A DNA stretch of 63,341 bases from Rossellomorea vietnamensis. Its GTDB lineage: Bacteria; Bacillota; Bacilli; Bacillales; Bacillaceae_B. Below the pieces are notes generated by a model. That model ran no database searches. It was not told the origin of the DNA and saw nothing but the letters and a program-made list of their open reading frames with translations. The stretch spans positions 1 through 63,341 of the forward strand of contig NZ_VTEH01000024.1 in NCBI RefSeq assembly GCF_008180615.1, written 5' to 3'. Positions 28,314 to 36,922 of the stretch are shown in pieces; position 1 is the first letter of the stretch, and every line of letters starts with the position of its first letter. The translations under genes and the position numbers were made by a program.

Positions 28314-28365
28314 TAGATTTCATAGCTAAAGTTATGTATAAAGATGAATTTTATACTCTTCTAAA

Positions 28366-28393
28366 CAAAAAAAAGAAGCGGTATTCACCGCTC
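28366..28393 (-). terminator. Terminator after spoVT
   Basis: A minus-strand hairpin, AGCGGTG with TACCGCT, is followed by CTTTTTTTT. Confidence 0.88.
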
Positions 28394-28399
28394 CTGATA

Positions 28400-28936
28400 C
28401 TATGATTCCATTTGTCTTGCTAAAAAGCCAGCTGCCGTTTCTACTGCCTTTTGCTCAACTTCACCAATTGTTTTATCCTTCGAGAAGATCGTCACTGAAC
28501 CGATCGGATCACCGTTAGCGATGATGGGTGCGATTGTGTAAGAAGAAACTTCCTCCTCAACACCTTCCACAAACTCGATTTTCCCTTGTTGGGTGTGAAG
28601 TAACGAATTGCGTTCTCCCATTTGTTTTTCAAGAAGATCGCTGATATTTTTATTTAAATACTCTTTTTTAGAGCCGCCTGCGATGGTAATCACCGCGTCC
28701 CTGTCCGAGATAAGGACGGAACTGCCAAGGCTGTCATACAATGCTTCCGCATATTCTTTTGCAAAATCACTTAACTCACTGATTGGTGAGTATTTCTTCA
28801 AGATGACCTCGCCGTCTCTATCAACGAAAATTTCCAAGGGATCACCTTCGCGAATTCTTAGAGTCCTGCGGATTTCCTTTGGAATAACGACACGACCTAA
28901 ATCATCAATACGACGAACAATACCAGTTGCTTTCAT
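28400..28936 (-). CDS. spoVT: Stage V sporulation protein T, AbrB-type forespore regulator
   Basis: A transcription factor that modulates sigma-G-dependent genes in the forespore. The 178 residues have an AbrB-like swapped-hairpin DNA-binding domain (1-50; MKATGIVRRIDDLGRVVIPK) and a GAF-like C-terminal domain (about 56-178). The DNA-binding half closely resembles AbrB at 52 kb in this window, a paralogous pair. Confidence 0.97.
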   Translation of the reverse strand: MKATGIVRRIDDLGRVVIPKEIRRTLRIREGDPLEIFVDRDGEVILKKYSPISELSDFAKEYAEALYDSLGSSVLISDRDAVITIAGGSKKEYLNKNISDLLEKQMGERNSLLHTQQGKIEFVEGVEEEVSSYTIAPIIANGDPIGSVTIFSKDKTIGEVEQKAVETAAGFLARQMES

Positions 28937-29011
28937 CTATAGTTGCCTCACTTTCCATCAGATGATTTTTTTCGGTAATTACTGTTGGATATTCATTACC
29001 AAAGTTGACTT

Positions 29012-29040
29012 TAGTATCCTTCAAGAGGAAACTTCTATAC
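29012..29040 (-). promoter_or_regulatory. Possible forespore (sigma-G) promoter of spoVT
   Basis: On the minus strand GTATA (29036-29040) is 17 bp from GATACTA (29012-29018), close to the sigma-G form. B. subtilis spoVT is sigma-G dependent. The match is moderate. Confidence 0.4.
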
Positions 29041-29304
29041 ACTAACCACTATTTTTTCTGTAATTACGTTTTTGTTCTAGTTAAGGTTTATTTTACCAAA
29101 ACGGCAGCTGCATTAAATTAAATACCCTGACAATCCTAAATTAAACAAGAATAGCTTATTACATTTAAGTTACAGTTCATGCAAAGCCCTTTAAATCTCT
29201 TGCTTCTTCTCTTTAAGTTTCATTCCTTCACCTAACTTTTAATTATTCTTCAATAGTTATCCGGCGCCCCGCGCGTAGAGGTACAGTCCCTTTTTTAAAA
29301 GTAC

Positions 29305-29989
29305 AAAAGCCCGCCAATCGAATGAGTGGGCACTGAAAAAGTCCAATAAAAATCTAAAAGGCAGAATCGTTCATTTCTAAGAATAATTCTGCCTTTTTCT
29401 CGTAGGTATTATTGGTTTCCGTTTAGGATGAGCGGCTCCACTGGGCTGGCGCACGGTGGAGTGGGCTTTATAGCAAAAGCGGCTTCTCATTTTCTTAATT
29501 AAGTATTCAGCGGTAAAAATAAGGGGAGTTTTTCCCGTTAATTGCAATTTCTAAGCTCATATTGGAGTAAATAGAGGGAATTTTTCCCCTTATTCGAAGA
29601 AATTGCACCTATTTTCTAGTGTTTGATGTCAAATAAGGGGAATTCCTCCCGTTATTTAAGCTCTTTTTATATGCTTTTTAGTAAATAAGGGGAATTTTTC
29701 CCTCTATATTACTAGCCAAAGTGCTGAAATTGGCTGGTCATTACCGCTGGTCACTATTCCAGATCCTTGAATCGGTATCTATCCAGGCCCGGCTGGCGAA
29801 TGTTCCCAAAAACATTAAAAGACCTAAAGCTAATGGGGTAAAAAGAGCAACCTATCCAATGGATTCAAAGAAAAAAGTCAACCTTCTTCCGATTTAAGGA
29901 AGTATAGTTGACTCTTTCTTTGCTAAAGAAAATTTGATATTAGTTTCGGTATATTTTCAGTGCTCTCATCGAATGACGGGCGGGCTTTT
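29305..29989 (-). terminator. mfd terminator split by an insertion element
   Basis: On the minus strand the arms AAAAGCCCGCC (29979-29989) and GGCGGGCTTTT (29305-29315) form an 11-bp perfect stem. The first arm begins 3 bp after the mfd stop. The loop is now interrupted by a 642-bp element flanked by the duplicated 9 bp ATCGAATGA. Without the insertion the loop would be about a dozen bases, a normal terminator. Confidence 0.85.
29326..29967. mobile_element. Non-coding insertion element with terminal inverted repeats, copy 1
   Basis: A 642-bp element whose ends GTGGGCACTGAAAA and TTTTCAGTGCTCTC are imperfect inverted repeats. ATCGAATGA is duplicated on both sides (29317-29325 and 29968-29976). 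Inside the left end is the hairpin AAAAGGCAGAAT/ATTCTGCCTTTT, and inside the right end GTCAAC/GTTGAC with a T tract. Both are oriented to stop transcription entering the element. No transposase is encoded. Four AAGGGGAATTTTTCCC-type quasi-palindromes lie in the middle. Copy 2 is at 36079-36730. Confidence 0.85.
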
Positions 29990-29992
29990 TGC

Positions 29993-32900
29993 TTATGAAG
30001 AATGAACTTCTGCATCCTTCCTTGCCAGGTGTATGTTTTTGACGATATCGTATGCAATATTGAACCATTGTGACGTTTTCATTCTATTTGTATTGATGGT
30101 GATTTTTAGTTTTTGCTCTTCCATTCCAAGTCCGACGGCGCGGCCATGTTTGTTGCAGATATCAAAGACCTTGCTGCCATCAATTTCCTGTGTCCCTTCA
30201 GGAGACATATAAATGGATACTTCTTTTTTGTTCTGTTTGATGCTCTCCAGCTTTGCCTGGCGTGCATAGACCTTCATTTCAGCTATTTGGAACAGATACG
30301 CTGTTTCTTCGGGATACTCTCCAAAGCGGTCAAGCATTTCATCCTGCAGTTCAGCTGTTTCTTTTAGGGTTGAAACAGAACGGAAGCGTTTATACATTTC
30401 GATCTTCTGATGTCCATCCTGGATATAAGTATCCGGAATATAGGCATCCACTTCTATGTCCACCTCGAAAGAATATACCTTTTCTTTCGGAAGATCTTCC
30501 TTTCTTTCTTCAATGGCCTCTTTCAGCATTTGTGAATAGAGATCAAAACCGACAGAATCAATGAACCCGTGCTGCTGGGCACCTAAAATATTGCCTGCTC
30601 CCCGGATAGTCAAGTCGCGCATTGCAATTTTGAAACCGGAGCCAAGCTCAGTGAATTCTTTGATGGACTGAAGTCTTTTCTCCGCAACCTCTGTCAGTAC
30701 TTTATCTTTTCGGTAAGTGAAGTAAGAATAGGCGACCCTGTTCGAACGGCCTACCCTTCCTCTTAATTGATACAATTGGGAGAGTCCCATTCGGTCTGCA
30801 TCATACACAATAAGTGTATTAACATTCGGGATATCTACGCCCGTTTCAATGATGGTAGTGGTTACGAGAACATCATACTCTCCATCAAGAAAGCTGAGGA
30901 TGATCGATTCCAGTTCATTTTCGTTCATTTTTCCATGAGCGAAAGCGACTCTTGCATCGGGCACAAGCATGGAAATCTCTTCGGCCTTCCGTTCAATATC
31001 TTCTACGCGGTTATAAAGGAAATAGACCTGTCCATCCCTCGCAAGTTCCCTTTCGATTGCTTCTTTGATCAGGGCCCCGTTATATTCCATCACATAGGTC
31101 TGTACCGGGAACCGGTTTTCCGGCGGGGTTTCAATGACAGATAAATCCCTGACACCAAGCATCGACATATGAAGGGTTCTAGGTATAGGTGTCGCTGTTA
31201 AAGTAAGAACATCGACATTGGTTTTCAACTGCTTGATCTTTTCCTTATGAGTGACGCCAAACCTTTGTTCTTCATCAATGATCAGCAGGCCAAGGTCACG
31301 ATATTCAATATCCTTTGAAAGGATTCTGTGCGTCCCTATTACCACGTCAACTGTTCCCGCTTTGATTCCTTTAATTGTTTCCGTTTGCTGCTTCTTCGTG
31401 CGGAAGCGGCTCAACAGACCGACTTCGAGTCCGAAATCCTGAAACCTTTCTTTCATTGTTTCGAAATGCTGCTGTGCCAGGATGGTTGTCGGCACTAACA
31501 ATGCGACTTGCTTTCCATCCACCACCGCTTTAAATGCTGCCCTGATGGCCACTTCAGTTTTACCGTAACCCACATCTCCGCAAAGCAGGCGGTCCATCGG
31601 CCTTTCTCTTTCCATATCCTTCTTGATTTCTTGAATTGAACGAATCTGATCCTCTGTCTCCTGATAAGGGAAGGAAGTTTCAAATTCCCTTTGCATATCT
31701 CCATCAGGAGAGAAAGCATACCCTTTGGAAGCTTCTCTTTCTGCATAAAGCTTAATGAGATCATCGGCGATATCCTGTACAGAAGATTGAACCTTATTCT
31801 TGACCTTCTTCCATTCAGAACCGCCAAGTTTATATAGCTTTGGCTCCTTGCTTTCAGAAGCCACATATTTTTGAACTAGATCGAACTGTTCTACCGGTAC
31901 GTACAGCTTGTCAGTACCCTGGTACTTAATATGCAGATAATCTTTATGAACTCCATTGATTTCCAGAGTTTCTATACCGAGGTATTTACCGATCCCGTGA
32001 TTAACATGGACAACATGGTCGCCGATTTTTAATTCGGAATAGCTCTTGATTCTCTCCGCATTGGAGAGCTTTTGTTTCCGGGGAGCTTTTTTTGTCTTCT
32101 TGTTAAAAAGCTCTTCTTCAGTTAGAACGGCTATTTTCATCATCGGAAGTTCGAAGCCGTTTGTAAGATGTCCGCTCATGATTTGAGCCTGCCCGATCAA
32201 AAGCTTCTCATTATCCGCTGTCACCGCTACTTCAATATCATAGTCATTCAATACCCTTTGAAGCTTCTTCTTCCGATCTTCATCAGGTCCTAATAGGATG
32301 ATAGTGAAATTCCCCTTCTTCCATCGATCCAATTCCGCTTTTAAAACATTCATCTGGCCATGAAAACTCTGCATCGGCTTGCTTGAAAGATTAAATATGT
32401 TCTGCGGACTGGTATTGGGAACATGCCTCAGGAACAATGAGAAATAGACCTTCGGCAAACTGGTTTGGACCAGCAGCTTTGAAAGGTTATGAGAGACAGG
32501 GACATCATGGACAATTTCCCCATTTTGTAAAAGAGATGTATACCAGTCTGCTTCTTCTTTTTCCAATGATTCTCCCATTTCCTGCACTCTTCCCAATTCA
32601 TCCAGGAAGAACATCGCGCCTTCAGGAAGGTAATCTAGCAAGCTAGCAGCTTCATCATAGGCATATGATAGATATTTATAAATCGCTTGAGGTTTTTGGC
32701 CGTTTCTCAGCTGTTCCAATTCATATCCGGTATTTTGGGTGAGCCGTTCTTTCACCTGGTCAGTTTTGATCTTTTTCAAGCTCTTGGATAGTCCTGTTTC
32801 CAGGCGCCCGATAATATTCTCCAGATGTTCACTCTTCATAATCGTTTCTGAAGCAGGGCCAATATGAACTTCCTTCAGCTTTTCAATGGATCTTTGATCT

Positions 32901-33529
32901 TCCAATGAGAAAGACCGAATGGAATCAATTTCTGTATCGAACAATTCGATCCGTACAGGTGTCTCCAATGTGTGAGGAAAAATATCAAGAATCCCTCCGC
33001 GCAAACTGAATTCCCCCGGTGTACCCACCATTTCATTCCGCTGGTAACCCATTAATAATAGTTGATCCAAAAGATTGTCCAGATCGATGTCTTCTCCGAG
33101 CGTAAAGGACAGCTGCAAGGATTTCCATAATGATTTGGGCGGCAGGATTTTCCTTAAACCTGCTGCCGGTACCACAAATACTCCGCTTTTTCCCAGCGCC
33201 AGCTTATTCAGAACTTCTATTCTCTGTGACTTCAGTTCAGGACTGGCTACACTGAGTTCGGCCGCAATCAGCTCATTCGCCGGATATAGAAACACTTCTT
33301 CATCAGGAAGGAATTGAAGAAGATCGTCATATATTTTTTGTGCCTGCAGAAGATTGTGGGTAAGAACAATCGCAGGCTTCCCTGTCTTACGAAACATCGA
33401 TGCCATGAACACGCTTCTTGAGGAACCTGATAATCCCGCAACAAGCTGCTCCTCCAGCCCCTCTTCCACACCGGCAGCAAGAGCCTGCAATTCTTCATTT
33501 TGTCCAATGAAGTGTAAGATATTTTTCAA
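29993..33529 (-). CDS. mfd: Transcription-repair coupling factor
   Basis: Mfd removes RNA polymerase stalled at DNA damage and recruits UvrA. The 1178 residues match the family. Order: UvrB-homology region (1 to about 350), RNA polymerase interaction domain with KSYSELKIGDHVVHVNHGIGK split around about 495-515, and the translocase with Walker A GDVGYGKTEVA, the DEEQ box and LTATPIPRT. RGRVGRSNRVAYSYF is helicase motif VI, followed by the C-terminal TRCF domain. The start is TTG (MKNILHFIG) after GGAGGACTA. Confidence 0.98.
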   Translation of the reverse strand: MKNILHFIGQNEELQALAAGVEEGLEEQLVAGLSGSSRSVFMASMFRKTGKPAIVLTHNLLQAQKIYDDLLQFLPDEEVFLYPANELIAAELSVASPELKSQRIEVLNKLALGKSGVFVVPAAGLRKILPPKSLWKSLQLSFTLGEDIDLDNLLDQLLLMGYQRNEMVGTPGEFSLRGGILDIFPHTLETPVRIELFDTEIDSIRSFSLEDQRSIEKLKEVHIGPASETIMKSEHLENIIGRLETGLSKSLKKIKTDQVKERLTQNTGYELEQLRNGQKPQAIYKYLSYAYDEAASLLDYLPEGAMFFLDELGRVQEMGESLEKEEADWYTSLLQNGEIVHDVPVSHNLSKLLVQTSLPKVYFSLFLRHVPNTSPQNIFNLSSKPMQSFHGQMNVLKAELDRWKKGNFTIILLGPDEDRKKKLQRVLNDYDIEVAVTADNEKLLIGQAQIMSGHLTNGFELPMMKIAVLTEEELFNKKTKKAPRKQKLSNAERIKSYSELKIGDHVVHVNHGIGKYLGIETLEINGVHKDYLHIKYQGTDKLYVPVEQFDLVQKYVASESKEPKLYKLGGSEWKKVKNKVQSSVQDIADDLIKLYAEREASKGYAFSPDGDMQREFETSFPYQETEDQIRSIQEIKKDMERERPMDRLLCGDVGYGKTEVAIRAAFKAVVDGKQVALLVPTTILAQQHFETMKERFQDFGLEVGLLSRFRTKKQQTETIKGIKAGTVDVVIGTHRILSKDIEYRDLGLLIIDEEQRFGVTHKEKIKQLKTNVDVLTLTATPIPRTLHMSMLGVRDLSVIETPPENRFPVQTYVMEYNGALIKEAIERELARDGQVYFLYNRVEDIERKAEEISMLVPDARVAFAHGKMNENELESIILSFLDGEYDVLVTTTIIETGVDIPNVNTLIVYDADRMGLSQLYQLRGRVGRSNRVAYSYFTYRKDKVLTEVAEKRLQSIKEFTELGSGFKIAMRDLTIRGAGNILGAQQHGFIDSVGFDLYSQMLKEAIEERKEDLPKEKVYSFEVDIEVDAYIPDTYIQDGHQKIEMYKRFRSVSTLKETAELQDEMLDRFGEYPEETAYLFQIAEMKVYARQAKLESIKQNKKEVSIYMSPEGTQEIDGSKVFDICNKHGRAVGLGMEEQKLKITINTNRMKTSQWFNIAYDIVKNIHLARKDAEVHSS

Positions 33530-33567
33530 GGGAGTAGTCCTCCTCTCTATTTTCTTTTCTATTTATG

Positions 33568-33692
33568 AACAGAAGCGTAAGCGCCTTGGTCAGCTCCGAC
33601 AGGCAAATGTTCTCTAGAGAAAAAAAGGCGGTTTTTCCTTTTATTCTCTAGAGGTTATTTGACCCCGAGGAGCTAGGCGCTGCAGCTAGACG
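33568..33692 (+). repeat. Family I hairpin repeat, copy D1
   Basis: First of three head-to-tail units (period about 126 bp) between mfd and fin. Outer stem 2 is AGCTCC/GGAGCT here, a compensated change from AGCCCC/GGGGCT. The inner stem is CTCTAGAGA/TCTCTAGAG. Confidence 0.92.
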
Positions 33693-33818
33693 GAACAAAA
33701 GCGCAAGCGCCTTGGTTAGCTCCGACAGGCAAATGTTCTCTAGAGAAAAAAAGGCGGTTTTTCCTTTTATTCTCTAGAGGTTATTTGACCCCGAGGGGCT
33801 AGGCGCTGCAGCTTGACG
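33693..33818 (+). repeat. Family I hairpin repeat, copy D2
   Basis: Second unit of the triplet, nearly identical to D1. Stem 2 is AGCTCC/GGGGCT, which pairs through a G-U wobble, an intermediate between D1 and D3. Confidence 0.92.
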
Positions 33819-33933
33819 GAACAAAAGCGCAAGCGCCTTGATCAGCCCCGACAGGCAAATGTTCCAAAGAGAAAAAAAGGCGGTTTTTCCTTTTATTCTC
33901 TTTGGATTATTTGACCCCGAGGGGCTAGACGCG
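33819..33933 (+). repeat. Family I hairpin repeat, copy D3
   Basis: Third unit, cut short at its right end. The inner stem CCAAAGAGA pairs with TCTCTTTGG, different from D1 and D2 on both arms. Stem 2 is AGCCCC/GGGGCT. Confidence 0.9.
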
Positions 33934-34121
33934 GCTAACATACCTATAAGTTATCAACTGAAGTTGATGTGATTTCCTAAGAATCAAGATAATCCCGCTT
34001 CATCGCAGGGATTTTGTGAAAATTAATCTGTTTCAGCTGATAGTCTATCAAAAAACGATCAACCTATAAAAGAAACGACGGAAACCGCCCCTTTTGGTTA
34101 TAAACCTGTCCATCGCAACAG

Positions 34122-34147
34122 AAAAATGCTTTGGTCAAGACCAAAGC
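34122..34147 (-). terminator. Terminator after fin
   Basis: A minus-strand perfect hairpin, GCTTTGGTC with GACCAAAGC, is followed by ATTTTT. Confidence 0.92.
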
Positions 34148-34150
34148 CCC

Positions 34151-34381
34151 TTAATGGATCAGATAATCTGATTGATGGTACTCCGGATTGCGGTTAAGTG
34201 ATTCCTGGCAGTCCTCGCAAATCGTCTTGATATGGATATCCCCATTTTGTTCATATGATACCATATCCAAGCGGTCCTCATCAGAAAGTTTATGCAGGCC
34301 GACCTGCTCTGAGTGCACGGAAACCTGATTCAAGCTCCCCACTTTGTACCCGCAATGACGGCAGTGGTAATGAATCGCCAT
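34151..34381 (-). CDS. fin: Anti-sigma-F factor Fin
   Basis: A 76-residue protein of the Fin (YabK) family. In B. subtilis it binds RNA polymerase in the forespore and helps the switch from sigma-F to sigma-G. Two zinc-ribbon cysteine pairs are visible: CRHC near residue 8 and CEDC near 58. The gene order pth-fin-mfd is conserved. Confidence 0.95.
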   Translation of the reverse strand: MAIHYHCRHCGYKVGSLNQVSVHSEQVGLHKLSDEDRLDMVSYEQNGDIHIKTICEDCQESLNRNPEYHQSDYLIH

Positions 34382-34452
34382 ATCCTTCCTCCTTCAATAA
34401 CACTATTATCCTTATTATGAACGTGTTAGGCAGGAGTTATACAGAAGCCGGT

Positions 34453-35010
34453 TCAGTTAAACTTATTCATGACTTCAAGGAAAGGCTTTTCGAGCCACTC
34501 TTCACAAGCAGCCGTGCTGGAAGCAATGACATCCTGCATGGTTTCCCACTCTTCAGGCGAGAATTTCCCTAAAACATAATCAGGAACTTTCATGCCGCTC
34601 GGAGGACGATCAATGCCCACTCTTATCCGGTTAAATTGCTGGGTTCCCAAATGACCGATGATGGATTTCATTCCATTATGGCCCCCGGGACTTCCTTTTT
34701 GGCGAAGCCTGATTTTTCCTACGGGCAAATCGAGATCATCATAGATCACCAGCAGGTCCTCTTCTTCAATATCGAAGTAATCCATCAAAGGAACAACGCT
34801 TTCTCCTGATAAGTTCATATATGTAAGAGGTTTAAGTAATATGACCTTTTCCCCTTTATGATGGACACTAGTATAGACCCCTTTGAATTTCGATTGATTC
34901 AAGGGGCTGCCGAATTTCTTTGCCAGTTCATCTATAATTTCAAACCCTATATTATGCCTGGTCCGGTCATATTGCGATCCCGGATTTCCAAGTCCAACAA
35001 TCAATTTCAT
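34453..35010 (-). CDS. pth: Peptidyl-tRNA hydrolase
   Basis: Pth (SpoVC) releases tRNA from peptidyl-tRNA that drops off ribosomes. The 185 residues begin MKLIVGLGNPGSQYDRTRHNIGF with the active-site histidine at about 20. YDDLDLPVGKIRLRQKGSPGG (read as two parts, YDDLDLPVGKIRL and RQKGSPGGHNG) is the other signature. It is downstream of ctc with a weak terminator in between. Confidence 0.97.
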   Translation of the reverse strand: MKLIVGLGNPGSQYDRTRHNIGFEIIDELAKKFGSPLNQSKFKGVYTSVHHKGEKVILLKPLTYMNLSGESVVPLMDYFDIEEEDLLVIYDDLDLPVGKIRLRQKGSPGGHNGMKSIIGHLGTQQFNRIRVGIDRPPSGMKVPDYVLGKFSPEEWETMQDVIASSTAACEEWLEKPFLEVMNKFN

Positions 35011-35059
35011 AGTTCCACCTCATTTTCCTGCACTATCAATACCATAATTATAAACGATA

Positions 35060-35091
35060 AAAGACGCAACCCGCAAAAGGCTGCGCCTGAA
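35060..35091 (-). terminator. Probable terminator after ctc
   Basis: An imperfect minus-strand hairpin, GGCGCAGCC with GGGTTGCGTC, is followed by TTTTATCG. The T tract is short. Confidence 0.6.
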
Positions 35092-35099
35092 AAATTATT

Positions 35100-35753
35100 C
35101 TATTCTTCTTTACTTTCACTCTCGCCGCTTGCTTCTGTCTCACGGCCTTCCTCATTATCAGGAGTGCCTGGTTCCTGTTCTTCACCAGAACTGATTTCCT
35201 CCTCCTGGCGAGGCGCAAGGACAGAGGCAATCGTCATATCATCTTCCGTATTGATTGTGAAAGAAAAGTTCCCTTTGATATCTCCCACTGTTATGGTGTC
35301 TCCGACTTGAAGCTCAGAAATATCAACCTGAACGCTGTCAGGGATATCTGATGGCTTTGCTGTTACGGAAACATCATGAAGCGGCTGCTGCAGGACTCCG
35401 CCGTCCTTAACGCCTGCTGACTCGCCAACAAGCTCTACACGCACGTCCGCATCCATTTCAGTGGACATGTTGACTGCAAGGAAATCTGCATGAATGACAG
35501 CATCCTTAATATGGTCCTGCTGATAGTCACTCAGGACAACATTTTGTTTCTTTCCATCAATATCCAGAGAGATGATTCCGTTTCGGCCAGCCTCTCTCAT
35601 TGTTTTAATAAATGCAATGGAATCGATGGAAATTGGTGTATTGTCTACTTTATATCCGTACACTACTGCAGGAATACTCCCTTGATGTCGAAGTTTGGTT
35701 AGATCAGATCTTTTGTCGCCTGTGCGGCCACTAGCTTTCAATTGTACAGCCAT
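35100..35753 (-). CDS. ctc: General stress ribosomal protein L25/Ctc
   Basis: A 217-residue bL25-family protein with the 5S-rRNA-binding N-terminal domain (about 1-95; RQGSIPAVVYGYK-like segment) and the TL5-type C-terminal domain. The tail, rich in E, S and G, is acidic. In B. subtilis Ctc is made under stress and sits on the ribosome. A sigma-B promoter lies 50-75 bp upstream. About 1.1 kb of repeats and an insertion element now separate it from prs. Confidence 0.95.
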   Translation of the reverse strand: MAVQLKASGRTGDKRSDLTKLRHQGSIPAVVYGYKVDNTPISIDSIAFIKTMREAGRNGIISLDIDGKKQNVVLSDYQQDHIKDAVIHADFLAVNMSTEMDADVRVELVGESAGVKDGGVLQQPLHDVSVTAKPSDIPDSVQVDISELQVGDTITVGDIKGNFSFTINTEDDMTIASVLAPRQEEEISSGEEQEPGTPDNEEGRETEASGESESKEE

Positions 35754-35800
35754 GAATAAAACCCCTTCCTCAGTTTTCTATAATAGTCTCTCTATAGAAA

Positions 35801-35826
35801 ATACCCTAAAGCAGGGAATATTAAAC
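35801..35826 (-). promoter_or_regulatory. Sigma-B promoter of ctc
   Basis: On the minus strand GTTTAA (35821-35826) and GGGTAT (35801-35806) are separated by 14 bp, matching the sigma-B consensus. B. subtilis ctc is the classic sigma-B reporter. Confidence 0.85.
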
Positions 35827-35957
35827 AGGTTCTTCTTAAATTACCTTTATTTCTTGGGCTTTTGCTCCCTACGGTAAAAGAATTTCAGAAGTGATGAAGT
35901 GCGATTGTTACACAGGCAGCTGATGGTATTTACTAGCCGAGGTGGATCTGTTAAAGC

Positions 35958-36078
35958 GGGCTGCCGGGGTCACTCGGACTCTTTTTGAAGGATACCTAAC
36001 CCTGAAAATTGGGCTGCTGGGGTCACTCGGACTCTTTCTGAAGGACACCTAACCCTGAAAAATAGGCACTTGGGGTAA
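35958..36078 (+). repeat. 53-bp tandem repeat, three units, the third interrupted
   Basis: Units start at 35958, 36011 and 36064, exactly 53 bp apart. The unit contains GGGGTCACTCGGACTCTTT and GAAGGACACCTAACCCTGAA. The third breaks off after TTGGGGTAA where the insertion element begins and resumes at 36731 (TGGGGTAACTCGGGCTC) up to about 36776. Confidence 0.85.
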
Positions 36079-36730
36079 GTGGGCACTGAAAAAGTCCAAT
36101 AAAAATCTAAAAGGCAGAATCATTCATTTCTAAGAACGATTCTGCCTTTTTCTCGCGGATATTGGTGGTTTCCGTTTAAGATGAACGGCTCCACTGGGCT
36201 GGCGCACGGCGGAGCGGGCTTTATAGCGAAAGCGGCTTCTCATTTTCTTAATTTAGTATTCAGCGGTAAAAATAAGGGGAGTTTTTCCCGTTAATTGCAA
36301 TTTCTAAGCTCATAATGGAGTAAATAGAGGGAGTTTTTCCCTTTATTTGAGGAAATTGCACTATTTTCAAGTGTTTGAAGTCAAATAAGGGGAATTTCTC
36401 CCGCTATTTCAGCTTTTTTTGCATGTTTTTTAGTAAATAAGGGGAATTTTTCCCACTATATTACTAGCCAGCCAAAGTGCTGAAACTGGCTGGTCAGTAC
36501 CGCTGGGCACTATTCCAGATCCTTGAATCGGTATCTATCCAGGCCCGGCTGGCGAATGTTCCAAAAATCACTAAAAGATTCTAAAGCTAATGGGAGAAAA
36601 AGAGCAACCCATTTAACGGGTCCAATCGATTCAAATAAAAAGGTCAACCTTCTTCCGATTTAGGAAGGATAGTTTACTCTTTCTTCTAAAGAGAATTTGA
36701 TATTAAATTCGGTATATTTTCAGTGCCCTG
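36079..36730. mobile_element. Non-coding insertion element with terminal inverted repeats, copy 2
   Basis: A 652-bp element, closely similar to copy 1 (29326-29967) along its whole length. The ends GGGCACTGAAAA and TTTTCAGTGCCC are a perfect 12-bp inverted repeat. TGGGGTAA is duplicated at 36071-36078 and 36731-36738. It carries the left-end hairpin AAAAGGCAGAAT/ATTCTGCCTTTT. The right-end hairpin is partly decayed. No open frame of useful size is seen. Confidence 0.85.
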
Positions 36731-36822
36731 TGGGGTAACTCGGGCTCTTTCTAAAGGACACCCCGCCCTGGAAAACCACCCCCCTGGTGTTTCTCAAGAA
36801 AGCTCTCAGAATCACAGAGCAA

Positions 36823-36866
36823 AAGAAAAAGCAGTGCGGACTAGTAGTAAATATCCACACTGCTTC
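36823..36866 (-). terminator. Terminator after prs
   Basis: A minus-strand hairpin, AAGCAGTGTGGA with TCCGCACTGCTT, is followed by TTTCTTTTG. Confidence 0.9.
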
Positions 36867-36922
36867 TTAATTCTATTCTATTTGATATGGACATTTACCA
36901 TATCTATTTTGCCGGGTATTGA

